From assembly GCA_021779135.1 (NCBI GenBank), contig JAJYBH010000012.1, forward strand, positions 1 through 42,595: 42,595 bases of DNA. Reading direction: 5' to 3'. The position numbers and the translations under genes are program-made. The DNA is from Deltaproteobacteria bacterium. GTDB taxonomy: Bacteria > Desulfobacterota > Desulfuromonadia > Geobacterales > Pseudopelobacteraceae. Positions 33,138 through 42,095 of this stretch are shown one piece after another (position 1 is the stretch's first letter; every line of letters starts with the position of its first letter). Below the pieces are notes generated by a model. The model was not told the DNA's origin. It saw nothing but the letters and a program-made list of their open reading frames with translations, and searched no databases.

Positions 33138-34334
33138 TTACAGTTCCGGCCACTGGCCGCCGTCAACAACGACGGTTGGCAGCCCCATCGGCCCGAGCAC
33201 GTCCAGGAACAGCTGCGGATCGAACTGCTCCATGTTCCAGACGCCCGCTTTATGCCACTTGCCGGTCAGCATCATGATCGCGCCGACCACGGCCGGTACG
33301 CCGGTGGTGTAGCTGATGGCCTGGGACCGGACCTCCTGGTAGCAGGCCTCGTGGTCGCAGATGTTGTAGATATAGACCTGTTTCGGTTTCCCGTCCTTGA
33401 GGCCGCGGGCGATGACGCCGATGCAGGTCTTCCCCTTGGTGAGCGGACCGAGGGAGCCGGGATCGGGCAGCAGCGCTTTCAGGAACTGGATCGGCACGAT
33501 CTTCTGGCCGTTGAACTCCACCTCGTCGATGCGGGTCATACCCACATTCTGCAGCACCTCCAGGTGCTTGAGATAGTTGTCGGAGAAGGTCATCCAGAAC
33601 TGGGCCTTCTTGATGGTCGGGATATGCTTGACGATGGATTCCATCTCCTCGTGATAGAGGCGGTAGCAGTTCATCGGGCCGATCCCCTCGGGGAAGTCGA
33701 AGACCCGCTTGGTGGAGAGCGGCGGGCTCTCGACGAACTGGCCGTTCTCCCAGTGTCGGCAGACCGCGGTCACCTCGCGGATGTTGATCTCCGGGTTGAA
33801 GTTGGTGGCGAAGGGCTGGCCATGGGAGCCGGCGTTGGCGTCGATGATGTCGAGCTCCTCGACCACGTCCAGGTATTTTTTAGCAGCCAGGGCCGTGTAG
33901 ACGTTGGTCACGCCCGGATCGAAACCGGAACCCAGGAGGGCCATGATGCCGGCCTGCTTGAAGCGGTCCTGATAGGCCCACTGCCAGGAGTATTCGAAAT
34001 GAGCGGAGTCCAGCGGCTCGTAGTTGGCGGTATCCAGGTAGTCCACGCCGGTCTCCAGGCAGGCGTCCATGATATGCAGATCCTGATAGGGGAGCGCCAC
34101 GTTGATCACCAGCTTCGGCTGCAGCTGTTTGATCAGGGCCACCAGTTCCGGTACGTTATCCGCATCCACCTGGGCGGTCTTGATGGAGTTGTCGAGTTGG
34201 GCCGCGATGGCGTCGCACTTGGACATGGTGCGCGATGCCAGGGTAATCTCGCTGAAGATATCGCGCCGCTGGGCGCATTTGTGGGTGACGACCTGGCCGA
34301 CGCCGCCGGCGCCAATTATCAGAACCTTGCTCAT
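33138..34334 (-). CDS. Carboxy(nor)spermidine dehydrogenase (saccharopine dehydrogenase family)
   Basis: This 398-residue protein has the Rossmann start VLIIGAGGVGQVVTHKCAQ and the saccharopine-dehydrogenase-like body (INVALPYQD, YLDTANYEP, GFDPGVTNVY, DANAGSHGQPFATNFNPE). This form belongs to carboxynorspermidine/carboxyspermidine dehydrogenase, which condenses aspartate semialdehyde with putrescine or diaminopropane using NADPH. Its neighbours, arginine decarboxylase upstream and the matching decarboxylase downstream, support this over lysine metabolism. The ATG at 34334 has AGGAAGG upstream. Whether the product is spermidine or norspermidine depends on the diamine; arginine decarboxylase next door favours putrescine and therefore spermidine. 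Confidence 0.92.
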   Translation of the reverse strand: MSKVLIIGAGGVGQVVTHKCAQRRDIFSEITLASRTMSKCDAIAAQLDNSIKTAQVDADNVPELVALIKQLQPKLVINVALPYQDLHIMDACLETGVDYLDTANYEPLDSAHFEYSWQWAYQDRFKQAGIMALLGSGFDPGVTNVYTALAAKKYLDVVEELDIIDANAGSHGQPFATNFNPEINIREVTAVCRHWENGQFVESPPLSTKRVFDFPEGIGPMNCYRLYHEEMESIVKHIPTIKKAQFWMTFSDNYLKHLEVLQNVGMTRIDEVEFNGQKIVPIQFLKALLPDPGSLGPLTKGKTCIGVIARGLKDGKPKQVYIYNICDHEACYQEVRSQAISYTTGVPAVVGAIMMLTGKWHKAGVWNMEQFDPQLFLDVLGPMGLPTVVVDGGQWPEL

Positions 34335-34373
34335 TGCCTATTCCTTCCTGAAAGAATGAAGTTTTAAAATATA

Positions 34374-34408
34374 TTACGGGCATTCGCCGGATAGCGCAAT
34401 GCCCGTAA
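34374..34408 (-). terminator. Perfect 11-bp hairpin between speA and the dehydrogenase gene
   Basis: TTACGGGCATT (34374-34384) and AATGCCCGTAA (34398-34408) are a perfect 11-bp inverted repeat with a 13-base loop. In the minus direction the stem is followed by TATATTTTAAAACT, a weak T-rich tail. It may be a partial terminator or processing site that lowers expression of the downstream genes; a full intrinsic terminator would have a longer uninterrupted U tract. Confidence 0.6.
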
Positions 34409-34432
34409 CACAACTTTTACAAACTACCGGGG

Positions 34433-36340
34433 CTATTCTCCCAGATAGGTATAACCCAGCAGGGTCCGGTCCAGAAGCTCGACAAAGTGGCTGCTCTCCT
34501 CGATGGAGATCTTTTTCGATGCAACGCTCTTTTCCAGGTTGTCGCGGACCCGTTTGAGGATCTCCGGCCCCTTGTACTCGACGTATTTCAGCGTTTCCCA
34601 GGTGGCATCGCCGTTGATGACCGTGTCGATCATGTAGCCGGTCTTCTTGTTGAAGGTGATGTGCACGGCGTTGGTGTCGCCGAACAGGTTGTGCAGGTCG
34701 CCCAGGATCTCCTGGTAGGCGCCGATCAGGAAGAAGCCGATGTAATAGTCCTCGTCCTTTTTGATCTTGTGCAGCGGCAGGGATTTGGCGCGGCCATTTT
34801 CACCCACGAAGCTGGTGATCTCGCCGTCCGAATCGCAGGTGATGTCGGCGATGGAAGCCATCACGTCCGGCTTCTGGTTGAGGCGCTGGATCGGCATGAT
34901 CGGGAAGAGCTGGTCGATGGCCCAGGAGTCGGGTATGGACTGGAACAGAGAGAAGTTGGCAAAATAGGTCTGGCGCAGGTGCAACTGAAAGTTCTGCAAC
35001 TCTTCGGGGATCGGCTTGGTCTTTTCAACAATGCCGTTAATCTTCTTGATGATCTTGGAGTAGAGCCATTCGGCGATGGCACGGTCGTTGAGGGTCAGGT
35101 AGCCCAGGTTAAAGAGGCTGACTGCCTCGTTGATCAGTTGCAGCGTGTCGTGGTAGTCCTCGCGCAGCGAGTAGCGGTCGATGCTTTTGTAGATGTCCTG
35201 CAGCTTTCTGACCGTGGGGGCGACCTTTTCCATCTGGTCAAGCATCTCTTCGAAATCGGGCATCAGGGTCTGGGTGTTGGTGTTGAGGACGTTGGTCACC
35301 AGCACCGAGTAGTGCGCGACCGTGGCGCGGCCCGATTCGGAGATGATGTTGGGACACTCGACACCTGCCTCGTCGCAGATGTTCTTGATCTGGTAGATGA
35401 CGTCGTTGGCGTATTCCTCGATGGTGTAGTTGACGCTGGAGAAGTAGCTGGACTTGGAACCGTCGTAATCCACCCCCAGTCCGCCGCCGATATCGAGAAA
35501 TTCGATGCCGACCCCCAGCTTCCGCATCTCGGCGTAGACGCGGGCAGCTTCGATCAGGGCGGTCTTGATCTTGTCGATCTTGGTGACCTGGCTGCCGATG
35601 TGGGAGTGCAACAATTTGACGCATCCCAGCATGCCCTGCTCATCCAGCATGCGGATGGCGGCGATGATCTCGGACATGCGCAAGCCGAACTTGGCATCCT
35701 CGCCCCCGGAGGTAGCCCATTTGCCGGTCCCCTTGGAGGACAGTTTCACGCGAATCCCCAGTTTGGGCAGGATGCCGGTTTTCTTGGAAAGCTCAATGAC
35801 CTTTTCCAGTTCGAACAGTTTCTCGATGACGATGGTGATGTCGTAACCGATCTTGGTGGCGTAGAGAACGGTTTCGATGTACTCGGCGTCCTTGTAGCCG
35901 TTGCAGATGATCGGCAGGCCGTTGCCGGTGGAGATGGAGATGCCGGCCACCAGTTCAGGTTTTGAGCCGACCTCGAGGCCGATATTGTAGCGCTTGCCGT
36001 AGCTGGCGATGGCCTCGACCACCTGGCGCTGCTGATTGACCTTGATCGGGTAGAAGGTCTGGTATCTGGCCGGATAGTCATTTTCGGTGATGGCGTTCTT
36101 GAAGACGCGATTGATGGAGGCTATGCGACCCTGGAGCACGTCCATGAAGCGCAGCAGAATGGGGGGCTTGATCTTGCGCTTGATCAGGTCGTCCGTCAGG
36201 GCCCTCAGATCGATGGATTGCTTGGAGTTGGAGGAGGGGTGGACGCAGATGTTCCCTTTTTTGTTGATTGAGAACAGGTCGGCGCCCCAGTTGTCCATGT
36301 TGTAGATCTTGGCGGAAGCACTTATATTCCATTTTTCCAT
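34433..36340 (-). CDS. speA: Biosynthetic arginine decarboxylase
   Basis: This 635-residue protein matches SpeA in length and motifs. The PLP Lys100 is in YQTFYPIKVNQQ, followed by GLEVGSKPELVAG, LLHSHIGSQV, DIGGGLGVDYDGSKS, the catalytic-site SESGRATVAH and CDSDGEI. It converts arginine to agmatine, the first step of polyamine synthesis; agmatine must then be converted to putrescine, but no agmatinase or agmatine deiminase is in the window. The ATG at 36340 has GGAG about 9 bases upstream, preferred to the TTG at 36355, which overlaps that site. It heads the polyamine cluster and is separated from the dehydrogenase gene by a hairpin. Confidence 0.96.
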   Translation of the reverse strand: MEKWNISASAKIYNMDNWGADLFSINKKGNICVHPSSNSKQSIDLRALTDDLIKRKIKPPILLRFMDVLQGRIASINRVFKNAITENDYPARYQTFYPIKVNQQRQVVEAIASYGKRYNIGLEVGSKPELVAGISISTGNGLPIICNGYKDAEYIETVLYATKIGYDITIVIEKLFELEKVIELSKKTGILPKLGIRVKLSSKGTGKWATSGGEDAKFGLRMSEIIAAIRMLDEQGMLGCVKLLHSHIGSQVTKIDKIKTALIEAARVYAEMRKLGVGIEFLDIGGGLGVDYDGSKSSYFSSVNYTIEEYANDVIYQIKNICDEAGVECPNIISESGRATVAHYSVLVTNVLNTNTQTLMPDFEEMLDQMEKVAPTVRKLQDIYKSIDRYSLREDYHDTLQLINEAVSLFNLGYLTLNDRAIAEWLYSKIIKKINGIVEKTKPIPEELQNFQLHLRQTYFANFSLFQSIPDSWAIDQLFPIMPIQRLNQKPDVMASIADITCDSDGEITSFVGENGRAKSLPLHKIKKDEDYYIGFFLIGAYQEILGDLHNLFGDTNAVHITFNKKTGYMIDTVINGDATWETLKYVEYKGPEILKRVRDNLEKSVASKKISIEESSHFVELLDRTLLGYTYLGE

Positions 36341-36431
36341 GATAGGATTCTCCAACCGTCTCGGTTTAGGTGCGTAGAACTCATCTTTTTAGAATAACGC
36401 GGCCGGCCGCAATAGTGTGCAGAAAAATTGA

Positions 36432-36462
36432 AACATATCCTTCAAATGGGGTGTAAAGTCAA
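36432..36462 (-). promoter_or_regulatory. Weak candidate promoter for speA
   Basis: TTGACT (36462-36457) and TATGTT (36437-36432) on the minus strand are 19 bases apart, longer than ideal. A start near 36425 would give an 85-base leader before speA. The position is right, but the match is mediocre. Confidence 0.28.
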
Positions 36463-36551
36463 TTCATATTTAGTAAGTCAGAAATTGTTTTCTGTGTTTT
36501 GTTTGCAGAAAATAAGTTTGTTAACGCACGTATCCTGCGCAGCAGGGCTGG

Positions 36552-36598
36552 TTACTTGAGAAGTAATTTTCCGCGCTTATCCGCCAGTGAATTACTTC
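36552..36598. promoter_or_regulatory. Interlocking TTACTT/AAGTAA inverted repeats upstream of hsp20
   Basis: TTACTT-GAG-AAGTAA (36552-36566) is a perfect 6-bp dyad with a 3-base spacer. Its right half is also part of a perfect 9-bp repeat: GAAGTAATT (36560-36568) with AATTACTTC (36590-36598). Three copies of one hexamer in alternate orientation look like an operator or a switchable hairpin. Confidence 0.45.
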
Positions 36599-36659
36599 AT
36601 TGACGTGCGTCTCCGGTCAATCGGGTTGACAGCAGCAGTGCAAGGAAGAGCCGTCAACC

Positions 36660-36688
36660 TTGACAACAGTGTCAGGAATGGTTACATC
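36660..36688 (+). promoter_or_regulatory. Candidate sigma-70 promoter for hsp20-lon
   Basis: TTGACA (36660-36665), a perfect -35, is 17 bases from TACATC (36683-36688), a partial -10. Transcription would begin near 36695 and leave a leader of about 45 bases before the hsp20 ATG at 36739. Confidence 0.4.
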
Positions 36689-36738
36689 TTCACAAGCGGG
36701 ATCTGCTTCCATCCTCGGGATAACAAACAGGTAGCCAT

Positions 36739-37179
36739 ATGTCTCGATTTTCGGTCAAAAAGCCCTTTCATCAGGAGATTGTAAGTCGTCACATCGGTGA
36801 GATTCGCAGCCTGCTGCACGCGCTTGAGCTGCGTGACCTGGATGACGAACATGAAAATCGTCCTCTGATGGATATGTACGAAACCGGCGACGAGATAGTC
36901 CTGGAATTTGATCTGCCCGGATTCCGGATTGAGGATATCAGCCTGACCCTCTGTGGACTGACCCTTGTCCTTAATGCGCAGCGGCCGCGGGAACAGGCCG
37001 AGGTACAAGGCCGGTTTGTATGCCTTGAGCGCAGCCAGGGCAGCTTCCATCACGCGGTACATATCCCCTGCAGCTTCGATCCTGCTTCCGTTTCCGCCGA
37101 GTACCGCCGCGGAGTGCTGCGGGTTGTCTGCACCAAGATCAATGACCTGAAGGTACCCATAAAGGAGATAGTCGATTGA
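36739..37179 (+). CDS. Hsp20/alpha-crystallin family small heat-shock protein
   Basis: This 146-residue protein contains one alpha-crystallin domain (about 42-140): MDMYETGDEIVLEFDLPGF, then the SFHHAVHIP strand and the RRGVLRVVCTK segment corresponding to the GVL motif. The N-terminal arm is charged and the C-terminal tail ([11 protein letters not shown]) supplies a V-x-I-type motif for oligomer contacts. It should hold unfolded proteins without using ATP. The gene overlaps lon by 4 bases (TTGA), which links holdase and protease production. A ribosome site is weak (AGG 9 bases upstream), which leaves room for translational control. Confidence 0.92.
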   Translation: MSRFSVKKPFHQEIVSRHIGEIRSLLHALELRDLDDEHENRPLMDMYETGDEIVLEFDLPGFRIEDISLTLCGLTLVLNAQRPREQAEVQGRFVCLERSQGSFHHAVHIPCSFDPASVSAEYRRGVLRVVCTKINDLKVPIKEIVD

Positions 37180-39623
37180 GCGACATCGAAAAAGATAACG
37201 AAAAACAGGAAACCGAAGAGCTTAAGATCCCCGAATTGATCCCGCTCTTGCCGGTACGGGATGTGGTGGTATATCCCTTCATGATCATCCCGCTCTTTGT
37301 GGGGCGTGAAATGTCGATCAAGGCCGTGGACAGCGCCCTGGCCGGCGACCGGATGATCCTGCTGGCCACCCAGCACGATATCGGTGACGAGGATCCCACG
37401 CCCGACAAGATCTATGAAGTCGGTACCGTGGCCATGATCATGCGTATGCTTAAACTTCCCGATGGGCGGGTCAAGATTCTTGTCCAGGGACTGGCCAAGG
37501 CGCGCATTACCGAATACGTCAGCGACAAGCCGTTTTACCTGGTTCGCACCGAGCGCCAGACCGATCACCTGCTCCTGGACGTCTCCCTGGAGACTGAGGC
37601 ACTGATCCGTACCGTTCGGGAACAGCTGGCCAAGGTGATCGAGTTGGGCAAACAGATTTCACCCGAGGTGATGGTCATCCTGGAAAACATCCAGGATCCC
37701 GGCAGCATGGGTGACCTGATCGCCAGCAACCTCGGGCTGAAGGTTGCAGACGCCCAGTTGCTGCTGGAGATAAACGATCCCATTGTCCGTTTGACCAAGG
37801 TCAACGAGTTTCTCAACCGCGAGGTTGAACTGCTGAGTGTCCAGGCCAAGATCCAGAGCGCCGCACGCGAGGAGATGGGGAAGAACCAGCGCGAGTATTA
37901 CCTGCGGGAACAGATGCGGGCCATTCAGCAGGAATTGGGCGATGGTGGGGAAAAAGAGGAGCTGCTTGATATCCGCAAGGCCATCGAAGCCGCCAAGATG
38001 CCAGAAGGCGTTCATAAAGAAGCCCTCAAGCAGTTGGGGCGCCTGGAGAACATGCATCCGGATGCCGGAGAGGCGGGCATCATCCGTACTTACCTGGACT
38101 GGCTGGTCGAGATCCCCTGGCACAAGGCCTCCCGCGACAGTCTGGACATCGGCCGGGCCGAAAATATCCTCAACGAGGACCACTACTACCTGGACAAGAT
38201 CAAGGAGCGCATCCTGGAGTTTTTGGCGGTGCGCAAACTGAGGAAGAAGATGAAGGGACCGATCCTCTGTTTCGTCGGCCCTCCCGGCGTAGGCAAGACC
38301 TCCCTGGGCAAATCCATCGCCCGTGCCATGGGGCGCAAGTTCGTGCGCATGTCACTGGGCGGCGTGCGGGACGAGGCGGAGATCCGCGGCCACCGCCGCA
38401 CCTATATCGGTGCGCTGCCGGGTCGCATCATCCAGGCGATGAAGCAGGCCGGCACCACCAATCCGGTAATCATGCTGGACGAGATCGACAAGCTCGGCTA
38501 CGACTACAAGGGCGATCCTTCCTCGGCCCTGCTGGAGGTGCTGGACCCTGAGCAGAACCACTCCTTCTCCGACCACTACATCAGCCAGCCCTATAACCTC
38601 TCCAACGTCATGTTCATCGCCACGGCCAACCAGATCGATCCGGTGCCGTCGGCCCTGCGCGACCGTATGGAAGTGATCAACCTGGCCGGCTATACCGAGG
38701 AGGAAAAGCTGGCCATCGCCAAGCGCTACCTGGTACCGCGCCAGATCAAGGAAAACGGCCTCAAGGAAAAGTTGATCAGTTTCGAGGACGATGCCATCCG
38801 TGAGATGATCACCAAATACACCCGGGAAGCCGGTCTGCGCAACCTGGAGCGCAATATCGGCACGGTCTGCCGCAAGGTGGCCCGCAGGGTGGCCGAAGGG
38901 TCGAAACATACCGTCAAGATCACGGCCAAGGGACTGCAAGCCTACCTGGGGGCTCCGAAATACCTGCGCGAAGAGGATCTGGACCACAACGAGATCGGCG
39001 TGGTTAACGGTCTGGCCTGGACCCCCGTGGGTGGAGAGATCCTGCACATCGAGGCCACCCTGATGAGCGGAAAACCGGGTCTGACCCTCACCGGTCAGTT
39101 GGGTGACGTAATGAAAGAGTCGGTCCAGGCGGCCCACTCCTATATCCGTGCCCATGCCGACGATTTCGGCATCAAGCCGGAATTCTTCCAGGAACATGAG
39201 ATCCATGTGCATGTCCCGGCCGGTGCCATACCCAAGGACGGCCCCTCGGCCGGCGTGGCCATGACCACGGCGCTGGTCTCGATCATCACGCGCATACCGG
39301 TACGCAAGGACGTCGCCATGACCGGCGAAGTCACCTTGCGCGGCAAGGTGCTCCCCATCGGCGGCCTGAAGGAAAAGATCCTGGCAGCGGTCCGTTCCGG
39401 GATGAAGACGGTAATCATCCCTTTCCAGAACAAGAAGGATCTGGAGGACATCCCGGCGGAGATCCTCAAAAAGGTGCGGATCGTGCCGGTAGCTGAGGTT
39501 CATGAAGTCCTCAAGCTGGCACTGGAGAAGTTTTCGTTGCCTGCTACTCCGAATGCCGGGACACGCCCCGGAAAAACCAAATCCAAGAAAACACCCCCAA
39601 AGACCTTGAAGAAAAACGTTTGA
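37176..39623 (+). CDS. lon: ATP-dependent protease Lon
   Basis: This 815-residue protein is a full LonA. The N-terminal substrate-binding domain ([19 protein letters not shown]) is followed by a coiled-coil region with [14 protein letters not shown]. The AAA module has Walker [10 protein letters not shown] (Lys374), Walker [10 protein letters not shown] and arginine-finger regions. The C-terminal serine protease domain has the Ser-Lys dyad Ser691 ([11 protein letters not shown]) and Lys732 (PIGGLKEK). It degrades damaged and regulatory proteins in the cytoplasm. It starts with TTG at 37176, 8 bases after GGAG, and overlaps the hsp20 stop. The C-terminus carries a basic, Lys/Pro-rich tail beyond the protease domain. 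A rho-independent terminator follows. Confidence 0.97.
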   Translation: MSDIEKDNEKQETEELKIPELIPLLPVRDVVVYPFMIIPLFVGREMSIKAVDSALAGDRMILLATQHDIGDEDPTPDKIYEVGTVAMIMRMLKLPDGRVKILVQGLAKARITEYVSDKPFYLVRTERQTDHLLLDVSLETEALIRTVREQLAKVIELGKQISPEVMVILENIQDPGSMGDLIASNLGLKVADAQLLLEINDPIVRLTKVNEFLNREVELLSVQAKIQSAAREEMGKNQREYYLREQMRAIQQELGDGGEKEELLDIRKAIEAAKMPEGVHKEALKQLGRLENMHPDAGEAGIIRTYLDWLVEIPWHKASRDSLDIGRAENILNEDHYYLDKIKERILEFLAVRKLRKKMKGPILCFVGPPGVGKTSLGKSIARAMGRKFVRMSLGGVRDEAEIRGHRRTYIGALPGRIIQAMKQAGTTNPVIMLDEIDKLGYDYKGDPSSALLEVLDPEQNHSFSDHYISQPYNLSNVMFIATANQIDPVPSALRDRMEVINLAGYTEEEKLAIAKRYLVPRQIKENGLKEKLISFEDDAIREMITKYTREAGLRNLERNIGTVCRKVARRVAEGSKHTVKITAKGLQAYLGAPKYLREEDLDHNEIGVVNGLAWTPVGGEILHIEATLMSGKPGLTLTGQLGDVMKESVQAAHSYIRAHADDFGIKPEFFQEHEIHVHVPAGAIPKDGPSAGVAMTTALVSIITRIPVRKDVAMTGEVTLRGKVLPIGGLKEKILAAVRSGMKTVIIPFQNKKDLEDIPAEILKKVRIVPVAEVHEVLKLALEKFSLPATPNAGTRPGKTKSKKTPPKTLKKNV

Positions 39624-39684
39624 AATGCAGCGATAATTAAGCCCAAGTAATCGAAAATACTATCATATGTGGTTTTGTGACAGA

Positions 39685-39717
39685 CCCCCGATTCCAGGTG
39701 ACAGGAACGGGGGTTTT
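39685..39717 (+). terminator. Rho-independent terminator after lon
   Basis: CCCCCG-A-TTCC (39685-39695) pairs with GGAACGGGGG (39704-39713) with one bulged A and an 8-base loop, followed by TTTT and a further T-rich tract. It lies about 60 bases after the lon stop and before the next promoter. Confidence 0.85.
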
Positions 39718-39757
39718 GTCATGCTTTTCAATCGTTTATTAATCCGCATTTAATCTA

Positions 39758-39786
39758 TTGACGATGCCTGAATGCAATGGTATGTA
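39758..39786 (+). promoter_or_regulatory. Sigma-70 promoter for the HDOD-kinase operon
   Basis: TTGACG (39758-39763) and TATGTA (39781-39786) are separated by exactly 17 bases. The expected start is near 39793, giving a leader of about 77 bases before the kinase ATG at 39870. It follows directly after the lon terminator. Confidence 0.6.
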
Positions 39787-39869
39787 GTTCTCTGCTTCAT
39801 TTTTTTTATGAAAACTTGCCATATAAATCATATATATAGATGCTGATAAGTCGCATAGGACAGGGGGGA

Positions 39870-42095
39870 ATGTTGCGGGTTCCAGAGGCGATTCTTGACT
39901 CAATCGAAGGGATATGTCTGCCATCGATGCCTCAGGTATTGTTACGGTTTCTGCACCTGTCTTCGAATGATACCACCCCCATGGCCGAGCTTGCTGCTCT
40001 TGTCGGGCAGGACCCGGCGCTGAGCGCCCGGATTCTGAGCATTGCCAACTCACCTGCGCTGCTACGTGGAGCCGAATCAAGAAATCTGCATCAATGCCTT
40101 GCCTGTCTGGGCACCCGCCTTGTACGAACAATAGCCGCCAGCCTTGTTGTCCAGAGAGTTTTCTCACCAACCGCGGAGCATCAGCACCATGACCTGACCG
40201 AGTTCTGGGGACATTCCCTGCGCGTGGCCGAGGTCTCTCGCGCTCTCGCGGCCGAGGTCGATTACCCTGACCTGGAAGAGGCCTACCTGACCGGCCTCTT
40301 GCATGATATCGGGCAATTGCTGCTGATTGGCGGTGTTGGCGAGCGTTATGGGGCCATGCTCGCGGTAAGTCGGGATGAATCCGAGCTGCGGGAAATCGAA
40401 GAGCAGAAGCTGGGTACTGATCATGCCGCCGTCGGTTCCTGGCTGCTGGATCAATGCAACCTGTCGTCATTCATGACGGATGCGATTCTTTTCCATCATG
40501 CGCCGGCTGATAAAATTGTCGCTGCCGATACCTTAAGCCGGATCGTGTGGTCCGCGCATGTGATTTGCTGTGCTCTCAACGGCTCTGATATCGTTCAGGA
40601 GGAGCTGATGCCCGACTTTGCGGCGCTCACGCTGTCCGGAACCGATGTGACGAAGTCTCCCGACTTTGCTACTATACGTCAGATGACCGGCATCGATGAG
40701 GCGAAATTCTCCGTCATCTACCGCCTATGTTCAGAGCATGTTGTTATGTCAGCATTCGCGCTGGACATTACCGAAACCGTTGCCGCTAAAAACCAGCCGC
40801 ATATGGCCGCTGCTCCGGTTGTCAGCCAGAACCCGGGCCAGGCCGGCATCGACTGCGCAAATTCGCAGATGGAAGAGGCTGTGCGCAACATGGCCGTTAT
40901 GCAGACGTTGCAGCAGGATCTTGCCTCGCTAGACAGCGAGGCAGACATTCTTCTGGCTGTACGGGAATCGGCCCGGATATTATTTGGACTGAGGCAATTT
41001 GCATTCCTGCTGGTCCATCCAGAAAAACCCTCTCTGATTGGTGCGAATATCGACTGTCAGCCGGAGCTGCTGCAGCGGCTTGAAGTCCCCCTCGATTCCA
41101 CGCATAGTCTGGCCGCCACCGTGGCATTGGAAAACAGGGCGCATTCTACTTTTGAGATCAGACATCCTGCTGTTCTCTCACTGCTTGATATCCAGATTTC
41201 CCGCGTACTCGGGTGTGAAGGTCTGCTGTATGTCCCTTTGCACACCCGCAAACGAAACATAGGTGTCATGGTGTGTGGGGTAAGTGCCGTGCAATCAGCC
41301 CGTCTCCAGCAGCGAATCGGGTGGATGACGAACTTTGCGAGCATGGCCGCGATCAGTATAGAAAACTGGCGCGACTTGTGGGACCGTGAGCTCAGCCTTG
41401 AAGTAACCTTGACCGACCAGTTTGAGCAACATGCCCGCCGGGTAATACACGAAGCGGGAAACCCGCTCAGTATAATCAAAAACTATCTTGCGATTATGCA
41501 TCAGAAACTGCCGGAAGGTAATGCCATGACCCAGGAACTGGAGGTGCTCAGGGAAGAGATCGACCGCGTGACACAGATCATGTGGCGCATGAGCAATCTT
41601 AACGAATCATCACCGGTGGTCAGCGTCCTGGATGTCAATAAAGTCATCGAGGGCTTGCTGGCGCTCTACGGCGAATCCCTTTTTTCCAGCAAAGGTATCG
41701 CCATCGAAAAGATGCTTGATCCCGCGCTGTTGCCCGTCTCCATAGACCGCGACAGTCTGAAGCAGATCCTGTTGAACCTGTGGAATAACGCGGCCGATAC
41801 CATGTCGGAAGGCGACCAGTTGGTAATTTCCACCTATGCCGATGTAAACCAGAATGGTCGGGATTATCTGGAAATAAGGGTGAGCGATAGCGGTCCGGGC
41901 TTGCCCGCGGATGTCATGAGCGCTCTTTTCCAACCGCTTGATCCGAACAGACGACCCGGCCACTCCGGGGTTGGGCTTTCTATCGTTGCCGGCCTGGTGG
42001 AACGACTTGACGGGAGTATTACCTGCCAGAGTAAACCGGGGCTGGGGACGAGTTATTCCCTCCTGTTTCCGAAGACAAGAAAGGACAGAGCATGA
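39870..42095 (+). CDS. HDOD-GAF-histidine kinase
   Basis: This 741-residue cytoplasmic signalling protein has an HDOD domain (about 10-210: CLPSMPQVLLRFLHL, GQDPALSARILSIANSP, LTGLLHDIGQLLLIG), a GAF-like region (about 365-510) and a histidine kinase core. His527 in VIHEAGNPLSII is the phospho-acceptor, followed by N-box LLNLWNNAADTM, G1 DSGPGLP and G2 GHSGVGLSIV. No membrane segment is seen. HDOD domains, known from signalling and cell-cycle contexts, are non-catalytic relatives of HD phosphohydrolases. The ATG at 39870 has AGGA 9 bases upstream; an in-frame ATG at 39840 has no site. Its stop overlaps the response-regulator gene by ATGA, which should be its partner. Signal unknown. Confidence 0.88.
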   Translation: MLRVPEAILDSIEGICLPSMPQVLLRFLHLSSNDTTPMAELAALVGQDPALSARILSIANSPALLRGAESRNLHQCLACLGTRLVRTIAASLVVQRVFSPTAEHQHHDLTEFWGHSLRVAEVSRALAAEVDYPDLEEAYLTGLLHDIGQLLLIGGVGERYGAMLAVSRDESELREIEEQKLGTDHAAVGSWLLDQCNLSSFMTDAILFHHAPADKIVAADTLSRIVWSAHVICCALNGSDIVQEELMPDFAALTLSGTDVTKSPDFATIRQMTGIDEAKFSVIYRLCSEHVVMSAFALDITETVAAKNQPHMAAAPVVSQNPGQAGIDCANSQMEEAVRNMAVMQTLQQDLASLDSEADILLAVRESARILFGLRQFAFLLVHPEKPSLIGANIDCQPELLQRLEVPLDSTHSLAATVALENRAHSTFEIRHPAVLSLLDIQISRVLGCEGLLYVPLHTRKRNIGVMVCGVSAVQSARLQQRIGWMTNFASMAAISIENWRDLWDRELSLEVTLTDQFEQHARRVIHEAGNPLSIIKNYLAIMHQKLPEGNAMTQELEVLREEIDRVTQIMWRMSNLNESSPVVSVLDVNKVIEGLLALYGESLFSSKGIAIEKMLDPALLPVSIDRDSLKQILLNLWNNAADTMSEGDQLVISTYADVNQNGRDYLEIRVSDSGPGLPADVMSALFQPLDPNRRPGHSGVGLSIVAGLVERLDGSITCQSKPGLGTSYSLLFPKTRKDRA

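Larger units (their letters stand above)
36341..36738. other. 398-base divergent intergenic region between speA and hsp20
   Basis: This divergent control region holds a weak minus-strand promoter candidate for speA (36432-36462), a plus-strand promoter candidate for hsp20 (36660-36688) and a cluster of TTACTT/AAGTAA inverted repeats (36552-36598). No gene was found. No CIRCE element (TTAGCACTC-N9-GAGTGCTAA) or sigma-32-like pair was recognised. Confidence 0.65.

Noticed and set aside
33132-34367. Long plus-strand open frame of 411 codons
   Set aside because: It lies antisense to the carboxyspermidine dehydrogenase gene, which has clear family motifs; the product is low-complexity, rich in Val, Gly, Asp and His, as expected of an antisense frame in GC-biased coding DNA.
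34487-35965. Plus-strand open frame of 492 codons
   Set aside because: It is antisense to speA, whose full set of motifs is present; composition is typical of a mirror frame and no domain is recognisable.
36341-36738. CIRCE or ROSE-type heat-shock element
   Set aside because: Neither the TTAGCACTC dyad nor the ROSE anti-Shine-Dalgarno segment is found; the repeats present have different sequence.
38352-39503. Minus-strand open frame of 383 codons
   Set aside because: It is antisense to lon; no ribosome site and no recognisable motifs.
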